Positions 54,658 through 62,464 of a DNA stretch of 64,000 bases are shown piece by piece (the stretch's first letter is position 1; every line of letters starts with the position of its first letter). Both the position numbers and the translations under genes were made by a program. The notes under the pieces are model-generated. The model worked only from the letters and a program-made list of their open reading frames with translations. It ran no database searches and was not told the origin of the DNA. The stretch is from positions 1 through 64,000 of the forward strand of contig DKEW01000015.1 of assembly GCA_002452265.1 (NCBI GenBank), written 5' to 3'. This stretch comes from Pelobacter sp. UBA6812. Its GTDB lineage: Bacteria; Desulfobacterota; Desulfuromonadia; Desulfuromonadales; Syntrophotaleaceae.

Positions 54658-54753
54658 AATTTCGGCAACCCGGCTATCCACCTTAATTTTTGACTTCAGT
54701 GGACCCGTAGCTTTGCGTGGCCAGATCTCTCTGACTTTGCCCTGAACGAAAGT
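54658..54753 (-). ncRNA. Cyclic-di-GMP-I riboswitch (GEMM-I)
   Basis: On the minus strand the P1 stem TTTCG/CGAAA (54751-54747 with 54664-54660) encloses the conserved core. It has CAGGGCAAA, then a 6-base-pair stem with a GAGA (GNRA) tetraloop, then CGCAAAGC, then ACGGGTCC and a stem closed by GGTGGATAGCCGGGTTGCC. These blocks, their order and the GNRA loop are the marks of GEMM-I aptamers. The AGGGCAAA block keeps the G-rich sequence of cyclic-di-GMP binders; the cGAMP-binding subclass of this family differs in this block. It sits between a sigma-54 promoter and a terminator upstream of the 862-residue lyase-like protein gene. Confidence 0.93.
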
Positions 54754-54760
54754 TTTACCC

Positions 54761-54781
54761 CTAGACCATGACCATCGGCAT
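54761..54781 (-). CDS. Possible 6-codon leader peptide before the riboswitch
   Basis: ATG CCG ATG GTC ATG GTC TAG can be read at 54781-54761 with TAGGAGGG directly upstream, best spaced for the second ATG (MVMV). Its stop lies 8 bases before the riboswitch. Possible chance occurrence; no family support. Confidence 0.2.
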   Translation of the reverse strand: MPMVMV

Positions 54782-54809
54782 ACCCTCCTACGCAGTAGTG
54801 GTTACATTA

Positions 54810-54852
54810 CCCATAGTAACGATGCGTCATTTGCATCGGCTATCACAATGGG
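54810..54852 (-). promoter_or_regulatory. Stem-loop in the leader upstream of the riboswitch
   Basis: CGATGC and GCATCG (54820-54825 and 54833-54838) form a 6-pair stem around a 7-base loop, and CCCAT/ATGGG (54810-54814 and 54848-54852) can close it from outside across unpaired sides. It begins about 20 bases after the predicted transcription start. Function unknown. Confidence 0.5.
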
Positions 54853-54882
54853 TGAGCCAGTCGTTCTGCGGAACTTGTAAGA

Positions 54883-54897
54883 GCAAGCCACATGCCA
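54883..54897 (-). promoter_or_regulatory. Sigma-54 promoter for the riboswitch-lyase transcript
   Basis: Read on the minus strand, TGGCATGTGGCTTGC has the invariant GG and GC exactly 10 bases apart, with the TGGCA and TTGC contexts of the -24/-12 consensus. Predicted start is near 54871. An activating enhancer-binding protein would be needed; none is encoded in the window. Confidence 0.8.
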
Positions 54898-55590
54898 AGT
54901 TTTCTGTTATAAATCGGTCACTTAAAAGAGCTTTAGATAGGCTATAAGATAATGAGAAAACTGTCGTTAAGTTGGCAAAGTTTCACGAATAGATTTCAAC
55001 GACACTGAATGAATGGATAAAAAACAACATTTAAAAAGTTATGTCATGCCGGCATGTTACTAATTGTAACCACCCAGAAAGGAAACAAGGATCAACTTCA
55101 GGAAAAACAATTTGAAAGAAAAATATCGAGAAAAGACGGTTTTTAATTTCAGTAATCAGCTTGACAAACCATGAGTTTTTACCAACTCAATGAGAAAAAT
55201 GGACTTACTCGTCAAACTCTCCTGATACCTGCCCTAAATTTCCCTGTCACTTTATGGCGACAGCAGCAAAAACATACAATTCAGCATTCTTCCATCAATA
55301 CATACGTGATTTCAATATGTTACATTGATTCTTGAAATTCCAAAAGTCATTACGTTGACCAAAGCTTCCCTGATATAGCATTTGTCGTCAGAACGTGACG
55401 CACCTGCCATAGTCACCTGAATGGTTCGCTGTCATTCTTGGACCGGTATAAAAAATGTTACAAACGCATACGGGATTTCCGCTGACCCCGCGTGGATACA
55501 ATGTAATTTCAGACAGTTGGATAGAAGTTACGGTAAAAGCGGGAAAAATTTATATGGTGCGGTTTATCCGCCCAGGCCAGAGATACCAAC
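54898..55590. other. Gene-free region upstream of the sigma-54 promoter
   Basis: About 690 bases with no convincing gene; the small open frames on the plus strand near 55421-55730 cross the terminator hairpin and have no ribosome sites. The part next to the promoter would be expected to hold enhancer sites for a sigma-54 activator, but I see no clear repeated inverted element. Confidence 0.55.
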
Positions 55591-55626
55591 AAAAAATGGC
55601 TGACCGGTTAAACCGGTCAGCCATTT
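55591..55626 (-). terminator. Intrinsic terminator of the mutS-to-apgM run
   Basis: AAATGGCTGACCGG (55594-55607) pairs perfectly with CCGGTCAGCCATTT (55613-55626), 14 pairs around a 5-base loop, followed on the minus strand by six T. It lies about 140 bases after the phosphoglycerate mutase stop. Confidence 0.93.
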
Positions 55627-55762
55627 GGCGTCATATTCCTGCAATAAAAGACTGTTATGTCTTTATGAAGAGACGGTACTACTTGCGTGAGTCGTGTAAA
55701 AATTCAAGAAAATACCTTTCGCTACCCTGACATCGCCAGTTCTGAACTGGCAAAGCACTATG

Positions 55763-56974
55763 TCAAGTCAGGGCAACCAGCAACCTGTCCATCAGTTCAT
55801 GGCCATGCGCAAGAAAAATACCGCTCGATGCTGCAGCCTCCTCATCGTAGCCGGGAGCGGGCTGTTCAGAATGAAATTCCCCCTGGGAGCCATACAGGAT
55901 AAACGGAACCGGCTTGGAGGTATGCGTCATGAGCGTCACAGGAGTGGGATGATCGGGAGCGACCAGCAACCGAAAATCTCCCATGGACTGCAATCCATTG
56001 AAAACCGTGCCCACCACCAGTTCGTCAAAGGCTTCGATGGCGCGGATTTTCTCATGCAATAAACCCGCGTGCGAAGCCTCGTCGGGAGCTTCAACGTGGA
56101 CATATACATAATCGCGGGTTTGCAAAGCCTCCAGAGCGTATTCCGCCTTGCCCCGATAATTGGTATCGATAAAACCGGTGGCACCAGGAACCTCAATAAC
56201 ATCAAGACCGGCATAAATTCCGATCCCCTTGATAAGATCAACGGCGGAAATAACGGCGCCACTCAGGCCGAAACGCTCCTGCATGGTCGGCATGTGCGGC
56301 GCGCGGCCCTGCCCCCATAACCATGCGGCATTGGCGGGACGTTTGCCCTCAGCCTGCCGTTGCCGGTTGACGGGATGAGTCGCCAGAATCGTACGGGCGC
56401 GCTGCATGAGATCCAGCAAACAGTCAGCCCCTTCACCACGGGGCAGCTGCCCTTGGATAGGCTGGCCGGTAATATCGTGGGGTGGCGTAAATGTCATGGT
56501 GTCGACCCCGCCACGCCAGACCAACAGGTGCCGATAAGACACACCCGGATAAAACTGAAACCGGTCCGTTCCAAGCTCCTCCTGCAAGGTCAAAACAATG
56601 GCACGCGCCTCCTCGGTCGAAATATGTCCGGCCGAAAAGTCTTCCATGATTTCCTGGCCATCTTTCTGCCCGAGGGTCACCAGGTTGAGTCGAAAGGAAA
56701 CATCCTCTGAATCAAGGGAAACCCCCATACTGGCCGCCTCAAGGGGCGACCGCCCACTATAACAGCTGGCAGGGTCGTATCCGAACACGGAAAGATTGGC
56801 GACATCGCTGCCGGGAGGAAACCCCTCGGGGATAGTCTGGGCAAGACCGACCTGCCCTTCACGGGCGAGACGATCCATATAAGGGGTATGAGCACATTGC
56901 AGTGGGGTTTTCCCCCCCAATTCGGCCATAGGCTCATCGGCCATGCCGTCTCCTAATAAAACTACATACTTCAT
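55763..56974 (-). CDS. apgM: Cofactor-independent phosphoglycerate mutase (archaeal-type ApgM)
   Basis: The 403-residue protein is of the alkaline-phosphatase-like metalloenzyme type: KYVVLLGDGMADEP at the start (metal-binding Asp), GSDVANLSVFGYDP with the catalytic serine near residues 59-60, HVEAPDEASHAG and the C-terminal VAPDHPTPV metal site. It interconverts 3- and 2-phosphoglycerate without 2,3-bisphosphoglycerate. The start at 56974 with GAGGA 5 bases upstream is preferred over one nine codons earlier. It is the last gene of the leftward housekeeping run and carries a strong terminator after it. Confidence 0.93.
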   Translation of the reverse strand: MKYVVLLGDGMADEPMAELGGKTPLQCAHTPYMDRLAREGQVGLAQTIPEGFPPGSDVANLSVFGYDPASCYSGRSPLEAASMGVSLDSEDVSFRLNLVTLGQKDGQEIMEDFSAGHISTEEARAIVLTLQEELGTDRFQFYPGVSYRHLLVWRGGVDTMTFTPPHDITGQPIQGQLPRGEGADCLLDLMQRARTILATHPVNRQRQAEGKRPANAAWLWGQGRAPHMPTMQERFGLSGAVISAVDLIKGIGIYAGLDVIEVPGATGFIDTNYRGKAEYALEALQTRDYVYVHVEAPDEASHAGLLHEKIRAIEAFDELVVGTVFNGLQSMGDFRLLVAPDHPTPVTLMTHTSKPVPFILYGSQGEFHSEQPAPGYDEEAAASSGIFLAHGHELMDRLLVALT

Positions 56975-57031
56975 CGTATCCTCTATATCGCTATCCGGCA
57001 TTCGCCACCAAATTGGCGGCGGGCCTGCACA

Positions 57032-57982
57032 TCACCCTCGCGGGTGGTGCTGTTGATGAATATTTTTAAGCCGTTCCCTTGTGACATGAGTATAAATCTG
57101 AGTTGTGGAAATATCGGCATGGCCAAGCATCGCTTGCACTGCCCGGAGATCGGCTCCATTATCCAGCAAATGGGTTGCAAAAGAATGCCGCAAAGAATGA
57201 GGCGTAATGTTTTTTGTAATGCCGGCCTGCAACGCCCGACGCTTAATCATCTTCCAGAAACCCTGTCGTGTCAACCCGTTACCTGACCTGTTTAAAAACA
57301 GAAATGGCGAGCAAGCATCCCCTGCCAATTCCCCGCGCCCATAAGACAGATAGGCCAGCAGGGCATCACGGGCGGAATCACCTAATGGCACAATACGCTG
57401 CTTGCGGCGTTTACCAAATGCTGTGACATAACCAACATCCAGTTGCAGATCCTGCGGTGTTAAACCCACCAGCTCCGACACGCGAAGCCCCGTCGCGTAA
57501 AGCAGCTCAAGCATAGCCCTGTCACGCAGGTCATAGCAACTGCCGGATCGCGGCACACTGAGAAGGAGTTCGACTTCATCTGGAGATAAGGTATGCGGCA
57601 AAGCTGCAAGGCTTTTCGGAGCCGCCACCTGCGCAGCGGGATTATTCTCGGCCAGGCCTTCGGCAAGCAGAAAACGGTGAAACATCCGTATCGAGACAAG
57701 TTTGCGTGCGCGGCTGCGCGGCGACAGGCCGCGATTCTTAAGAACGGAAAGAAAAGCAACGACGACAGGGGGTGTAATCTGTGCCGGGGAGGCTATCCCC
57801 TGGTCGCCAAGAAACTCAAGATAATGGGCCAGATCGCGTCCATACGCATCCAGGGTGTTTTTTGACAACCCTTTTTCAACCACAAGATAATTAAGAAACA
57901 GATCGAGATATTGATCCATAAGTACCTGCAATGTCGGCATATAATCCGATGTGCTTCCTACTTCAGAAAATCCAACGGTCAT
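57032..57982 (-). CDS. xerD: Site-specific tyrosine recombinase XerC/XerD
   Basis: The 316-residue protein has an N-terminal SAM-like core-binding domain and a catalytic domain with Arg167 (ATGLRVSEL), Lys191, His262 and Arg265 (PHSLRHSFAT), His288 (LGHADI) and the nucleophile Tyr297 (QIYTHV), the complete set. Xer recombinases resolve chromosome dimers at dif. By sequence it is nearer XerD than XerC, but the distinction is uncertain. No phage or integrated element is evident, so it is housekeeping. A methionine 21 codons on, with AGGT upstream, is an alternative start that gives a 295-residue protein closer to the usual length. Confidence 0.9.
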   Translation of the reverse strand: MTVGFSEVGSTSDYMPTLQVLMDQYLDLFLNYLVVEKGLSKNTLDAYGRDLAHYLEFLGDQGIASPAQITPPVVVAFLSVLKNRGLSPRSRARKLVSIRMFHRFLLAEGLAENNPAAQVAAPKSLAALPHTLSPDEVELLLSVPRSGSCYDLRDRAMLELLYATGLRVSELVGLTPQDLQLDVGYVTAFGKRRKQRIVPLGDSARDALLAYLSYGRGELAGDACSPFLFLNRSGNGLTRQGFWKMIKRRALQAGITKNITPHSLRHSFATHLLDNGADLRAVQAMLGHADISTTQIYTHVTRERLKNIHQQHHPRG

Positions 57983-58016
57983 GTGAACCCTGGCGACAGC
58001 CTTGCCCTAAGCGGTC

Positions 58017-60737
58017 TCAGATTTTCTCTTCATCAAGACAAGACAACAACCTTGTCCGCAGCTCCTCAAGGCGCTCCGGATCCCGGATTTTCTGACTGAA
58101 GATATCCTTGACGTAAAAAGTGTCTGCCACCTGGTCAACCTTGGTCGATATCTTGGCTACACCCAGATAGAGACCAAGATCGCGCAACGTTTTACAGATG
58201 CGATACAACACGCCGACTTCGTCGTGGGTGTAGATGTCAAGTACGGTGTACTCCTGGGAGACTTCATTGTCGACATCCACCCGGCTGGGGACTTTGGGAT
58301 GTCCCGGATCTCCCCAGGACACAGGCCGATGCCGCTTGCGTATCAATTCCTCTACCTTGATGCGGCCTTCGATAACAGCCAACAGCGATTCTTCAACGGC
58401 ATGCCACTTTTCACTGTCCGCATCGCTGAATCCGGAAGGCCCCTTGACCTGGAGCATATCAAAGGCTGTTCCATCACGCTGGGTAAAAATCTGCGCACCG
58501 AGAATGTTGATCCCGTAAGCTGCCATGACCCCGGTGATCATGGTGAACAATCCAGGCATATCGTGGGTAACGATGGTGAGCTGGGTATAGGAACCGTCCG
58601 GCCCGTTGGCCACGAAAAACCCGAGCCGTTTGTCGCGACTGCCCAGAATCAATCGAATATGATCGGCAATGGCCTGACTGCGAAAAGACAGCAGGTAGCG
58701 GGTGCTGGCTTTGCGAAGCCGCTCCGCAACGACCTTGGAATCAAATTCATCCTCCAGCAAGGCCTGAACTTTGCGCCTGCGATTGCGCAGTTTCTCGGAG
58801 CGGGTGTCCAACAGGAAGTTGCCACGCTCAAGAACGCCGTGTGTCTTGTCAAAAAGTTCCTGCAGCAGAACCGACTTCCAGCCGGTCCAGACATCAGGTC
58901 CCACGGCACGCAGATCCGCAAAGGTGAGGAGATAAAGCATCTTGAGGTTTTCGCTCATCCCCATAGTGCGGGCAAAATCAACGATAAGGCGATCGTCATG
59001 CATATCGCGGCGTTGGGAAATATGCGCCATCAGCAAATGATTGCGCACCAGAAATTCAAGTCGCCGACTATCTTCCTTGTTGAGGCCAAGGCGCCGGGCT
59101 ACGGTAGGCATCATATCCGCTCCCTTGTTGCAATGATCGCGGCCCTCCCCCTTACCCACATCATGTAGCAGCATGGCCAACAATAAAAGCTCTCGTTTTT
59201 CGATATCATTGGCAACACTGGTGAGGCGCGGCAACTCTTCCGCGTAGTCCCCCTGCCAAACCTTAAGCAGCTCACCGACGGCAAACAGTGAATGGGAATC
59301 GACGGTGAACACATGATATGCATCATGCTGGACCTTACAATAGATGCGGCCAAACTCTGGGATGAAATGGTTGAGAAACCGCAAGTAATGCATATCCTGC
59401 AAAGCCTGCAGAACACCGCGGTGATAACGCAGGATCTCCATAAAGGTATCGACCATGGCCTTCGAGCGCCGTACCGTATTGTTAATGCGATGCAGATTCT
59501 CGCGGATATGGTTTTTAACCTGCGGACTTAAAACCACTTCATGCAACTGCGCAAGCCGAAAGGCCAGCATCATGCGCTCGGGGTATTCTTCAAAAAGATC
59601 TCCCTGGACCATGCGCAACTCGCCATGAAGGGTATAGAACCCGTCGCCGACCGAACGCTTCAGAATCGTAGTGGCGCTGGGAGTGGGTGAGGACTGATCG
59701 TGCATACGCACTTTGTCGATCAAACGTGTGGAGATTTCTTCGACATGTACGGCATGCGCATAATAATCCTGCATGAATTGTTCGACGGCCAACGCCCGCT
59801 TATCATCTTTGTACCCTAAAAACCGGGCAATTTTTTCCTGGTGATCAAATCGGATCTGCTCATTTTTACCGGTGGAAAGAAAATGGAGTTCATTGCGAAT
59901 CCGCCACAGATAATCAAACGCACGATAGAGTTCATCGTACTCCTTTTCCGTCATGATCCCCTTAAGAACCAGTTCAGACATGGAGCGGGCCTTAAATTTT
60001 ACCTGAGCCAACCACAGAGCGGTATGCAGGTCCCGAAGTCCACCTTCACCCTCCTTGATATTGGGTTCCAGCAAATATACAGATGAACCGTATTTACCGA
60101 GACGCCGGTTGCTCTCCTCAATTTTCTGGGTGATGTATCCCTTGCTGTTCCAGTTCAGCACTTTATCAAGGACGTTCCGCTCGTACTCGCCAAAACATTC
60201 ACGATTGCCACACAGATATCGCGAATCGAGCAAGGCGGTTCTCGCCGTAATATCCTTCTCCGCCATTTCCAGGCAATGCCGCGCCGTCCTTATGCTATAG
60301 CCGATATCAAGCCCCAGGTCCCACAGCAGGTAAAGCATGCGTTCGGAAACCTGTTCGGCAAATTTTTTACCTTTGCCATTGTGAAAAAACATGATGTCGA
60401 TATCGGAACGGGGATTTTGCTGTCGCCGCCCGTAACCTCCCAGCGCCACCACGGCGCATCCGGCCTGACCCTTTTTAGGCAGATCGGATGAGGCCGCCTC
60501 ATACAGAGCACCCATCAACGCATCCGCCGCCTCGGTAAGCAGTTCAACCACTTCGTGACCGCTTGCACCGCTACGATGATACGCCATGATGACATCCCGG
60601 CAGCGATTCGAGTAGTCGCAGGCCGCAGCCAGCAACTCCGGGCGCCGTTCGGCATATGGCAGAGAGGTATCGCAACACAACTGTCGGAGCGTATCGGGAA
60701 TAATGAGTTTTTCGGCGAGGTCGGATAAAGAATTCAT
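58017..60737 (-). CDS. glnD: Bifunctional PII uridylyltransferase/uridylyl-removing enzyme
   Basis: The 906-residue protein has the nucleotidyltransferase motif GGYGR (100-104) and SDID (111-114), a central HD domain with LLLHDVGKGEGRDH, a GlnD linker region, and two C-terminal ACT domains. It uridylylates and deuridylylates PII in response to glutamine, controlling nitrogen assimilation. The length agrees with the E. coli enzyme. Its ATG overlaps the amidase stop by 4 bases, so the two are translationally coupled. No mutation of key residues is seen. Confidence 0.97.
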   Translation of the reverse strand: MNSLSDLAEKLIIPDTLRQLCCDTSLPYAERRPELLAAACDYSNRCRDVIMAYHRSGASGHEVVELLTEAADALMGALYEAASSDLPKKGQAGCAVVALGGYGRRQQNPRSDIDIMFFHNGKGKKFAEQVSERMLYLLWDLGLDIGYSIRTARHCLEMAEKDITARTALLDSRYLCGNRECFGEYERNVLDKVLNWNSKGYITQKIEESNRRLGKYGSSVYLLEPNIKEGEGGLRDLHTALWLAQVKFKARSMSELVLKGIMTEKEYDELYRAFDYLWRIRNELHFLSTGKNEQIRFDHQEKIARFLGYKDDKRALAVEQFMQDYYAHAVHVEEISTRLIDKVRMHDQSSPTPSATTILKRSVGDGFYTLHGELRMVQGDLFEEYPERMMLAFRLAQLHEVVLSPQVKNHIRENLHRINNTVRRSKAMVDTFMEILRYHRGVLQALQDMHYLRFLNHFIPEFGRIYCKVQHDAYHVFTVDSHSLFAVGELLKVWQGDYAEELPRLTSVANDIEKRELLLLAMLLHDVGKGEGRDHCNKGADMMPTVARRLGLNKEDSRRLEFLVRNHLLMAHISQRRDMHDDRLIVDFARTMGMSENLKMLYLLTFADLRAVGPDVWTGWKSVLLQELFDKTHGVLERGNFLLDTRSEKLRNRRRKVQALLEDEFDSKVVAERLRKASTRYLLSFRSQAIADHIRLILGSRDKRLGFFVANGPDGSYTQLTIVTHDMPGLFTMITGVMAAYGINILGAQIFTQRDGTAFDMLQVKGPSGFSDADSEKWHAVEESLLAVIEGRIKVEELIRKRHRPVSWGDPGHPKVPSRVDVDNEVSQEYTVLDIYTHDEVGVLYRICKTLRDLGLYLGVAKISTKVDQVADTFYVKDIFSQKIRDPERLEELRTRLLSCLDEEKI

Positions 60738-62461
60738 TTGTTGGCTATGGTTTTGGAATCCTGGCTAAAGGTATGTACGGCGCGGGCAATGGCCGTAGCG
60801 GCATGGTCCTGATATTTGGAACTGCCCAGTCGGCTTTCCTCGGTTTTATTACTGATAAATGCAGCCTCGACCAGCACCGAGGGCATATTGGCGCCCAATA
60901 AAACATAAAACGGTCCTTGACGTACCCCGTGATTTTTGACGTTGGAATAGTGTCGCCCGAGGTGATCTACCAGGGACTTTTGTATTTCAGCAGCTAGCCG
61001 GCTTGATTCATTAATTTTGGCATTGGCCATGAGATCAAATAAGATAAGTTCAAGATCACCTACTTGTTTGAGGGAAGTACCGTTTTCCCTGGCCGCAACA
61101 GCCGCAGCCTTGTCGTTTTTGGAAAAGTTGAGGTAATAGGTCTCTATGCCCTGTGCATCACGGTTATTGCTGGCATTGGCATGCACCGAAATAAACAGGT
61201 CGGCTCCTACCCGGTTGGCGATAGCGGTTCTTTCTTCCAGGGGCAGAAAAACATCCTTGTCGCGGGTCAGCACCACCTGACAACCCAGTTCTTTTTCCAG
61301 GCGGAGCGCAAGTCGCTTGGCCATGGCAAGGGTGACATCCTTTTCCATGACGCCGCTGGGTCCAATAGCCCCGGGGTCTTTGCCACCATGTCCTGCATCG
61401 ACGACGATGCGCCGCAAGTTCCCCGGTCTTGTGGCTGTCGGAAGAGTAACTTTCAAGGGTTTCTCTTCCGGAGTTTTTTCCAGCACTTTAGCGATGGCGT
61501 CTCCGGATCCAACAACCGGCGCATGCAATTCAGGTTCTGCAGCCTGCAAGGTAGTCCTTTGTTCCCCCGACACATCGATAACGATACGCTGTGGATTTTC
61601 CAGGGCAAAGACCTTGTAATCCTTAAAGGTTTCGAGATCAAGAACCACGCGCACCAGATCCCGGTCCGGTTTTCCCACCCTGATGCTTTGCAGCAGACCG
61701 TCGGCAACTTTTGTGGATGCAGGAACCTGTTCTGCAATCGATCCAGCCTTAATATCGACGTAAAGCCGCGGCTGTTGTCCTTTTTCGGCGCCCAGCAGAT
61801 GCACTGAATAACTGGCGGGATGAGATAACTCGACAACCACGCGTGTGTATCCCGGGCTTGACCAGGAGCGAACCTGGCTCACTTCGTCCGTCCCGGAAGA
61901 CGTACTGGCAACGGACGCCGGCACCGGATGCGGTGCACCCACATCCTTGGGCGCATGAGCCCTTAAGCGCCTTTCGCCTTCACGGCACAGAGACGCCATA
62001 TCGCCCTTTGGATAATTGTCGACAACCTTCTTGTAGCGCACATATGCACCGGACCGGTCGTCAAGGCTCTGCTCAAATATCAGTCCGGCCAAATAGCCGG
62101 CATCATCCGCCAAATTACTTGCCGGATAACTGCTGGTCAAACGGTCATAAAACTCCACAGCCTGCTTCGCATCATCCTTGCGTCTGGAAATAGCAAACAA
62201 CCCTTCAGAGGCTTTACCGCCGAGGTACAGGGCATCGGCAGCTCGGTCATGCCTGGAATAATCACGGACGACCTCCTCGAATCCCTTGATGACCCTGTCC
62301 CAGTTTTCTCGATAAAGTTTGCTTTTGGAGGAATTCTGTAACTGCTGATACGCTGATTTGGCACGGGAAAAGGCTTGATCGCCAGCGTCTGCAACAGCGG
62401 ATACCGGCAGGACATGCATCAGAACAAGGAAAAATCCAAATAAAAATCGCAAAGGTGTCAT
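60734..62461 (-). CDS. N-acetylmuramoyl-L-alanine amidase (AMIN + amidase_3, TPR N-terminus)
   Basis: The 575-residue protein has a signal peptide (residues 1-24), TPR-like helices (about 27-155), an AMIN domain (VRSWSSPGYTRVVVELSHPA, about 184-290) and a C-terminal zinc amidase domain. The latter has IVVDAGHGGKDPGAIG with the first zinc His, a Glu further on, ISVHANAS with a second His, and VEAAFISNKTEE with the catalytic Glu. It cleaves septal peptidoglycan in the periplasm. The N-terminal TPR region is unusual for E. coli AmiC but seen in this group. The gene follows mutS by 3 bases. Confidence 0.92.
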   Translation of the reverse strand: MTPLRFLFGFFLVLMHVLPVSAVADAGDQAFSRAKSAYQQLQNSSKSKLYRENWDRVIKGFEEVVRDYSRHDRAADALYLGGKASEGLFAISRRKDDAKQAVEFYDRLTSSYPASNLADDAGYLAGLIFEQSLDDRSGAYVRYKKVVDNYPKGDMASLCREGERRLRAHAPKDVGAPHPVPASVASTSSGTDEVSQVRSWSSPGYTRVVVELSHPASYSVHLLGAEKGQQPRLYVDIKAGSIAEQVPASTKVADGLLQSIRVGKPDRDLVRVVLDLETFKDYKVFALENPQRIVIDVSGEQRTTLQAAEPELHAPVVGSGDAIAKVLEKTPEEKPLKVTLPTATRPGNLRRIVVDAGHGGKDPGAIGPSGVMEKDVTLAMAKRLALRLEKELGCQVVLTRDKDVFLPLEERTAIANRVGADLFISVHANASNNRDAQGIETYYLNFSKNDKAAAVAARENGTSLKQVGDLELILFDLMANAKINESSRLAAEIQKSLVDHLGRHYSNVKNHGVRQGPFYVLLGANMPSVLVEAAFISNKTEESRLGSSKYQDHAATAIARAVHTFSQDSKTIANK

Positions 62462-62464
62462 TCG

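Noticed and set aside
55421..55730. Two overlapping small plus-strand open frames upstream of the phosphoglycerate mutase stop
   Set aside because: They run through the terminator hairpin, lack ribosome sites and have no recognisable protein features.
57032..57982. Tyrosine recombinase as a sign of an integrated element
   Set aside because: It has the full Xer catalytic set, lies inside a housekeeping operon, and no att-like repeats or phage genes flank it.
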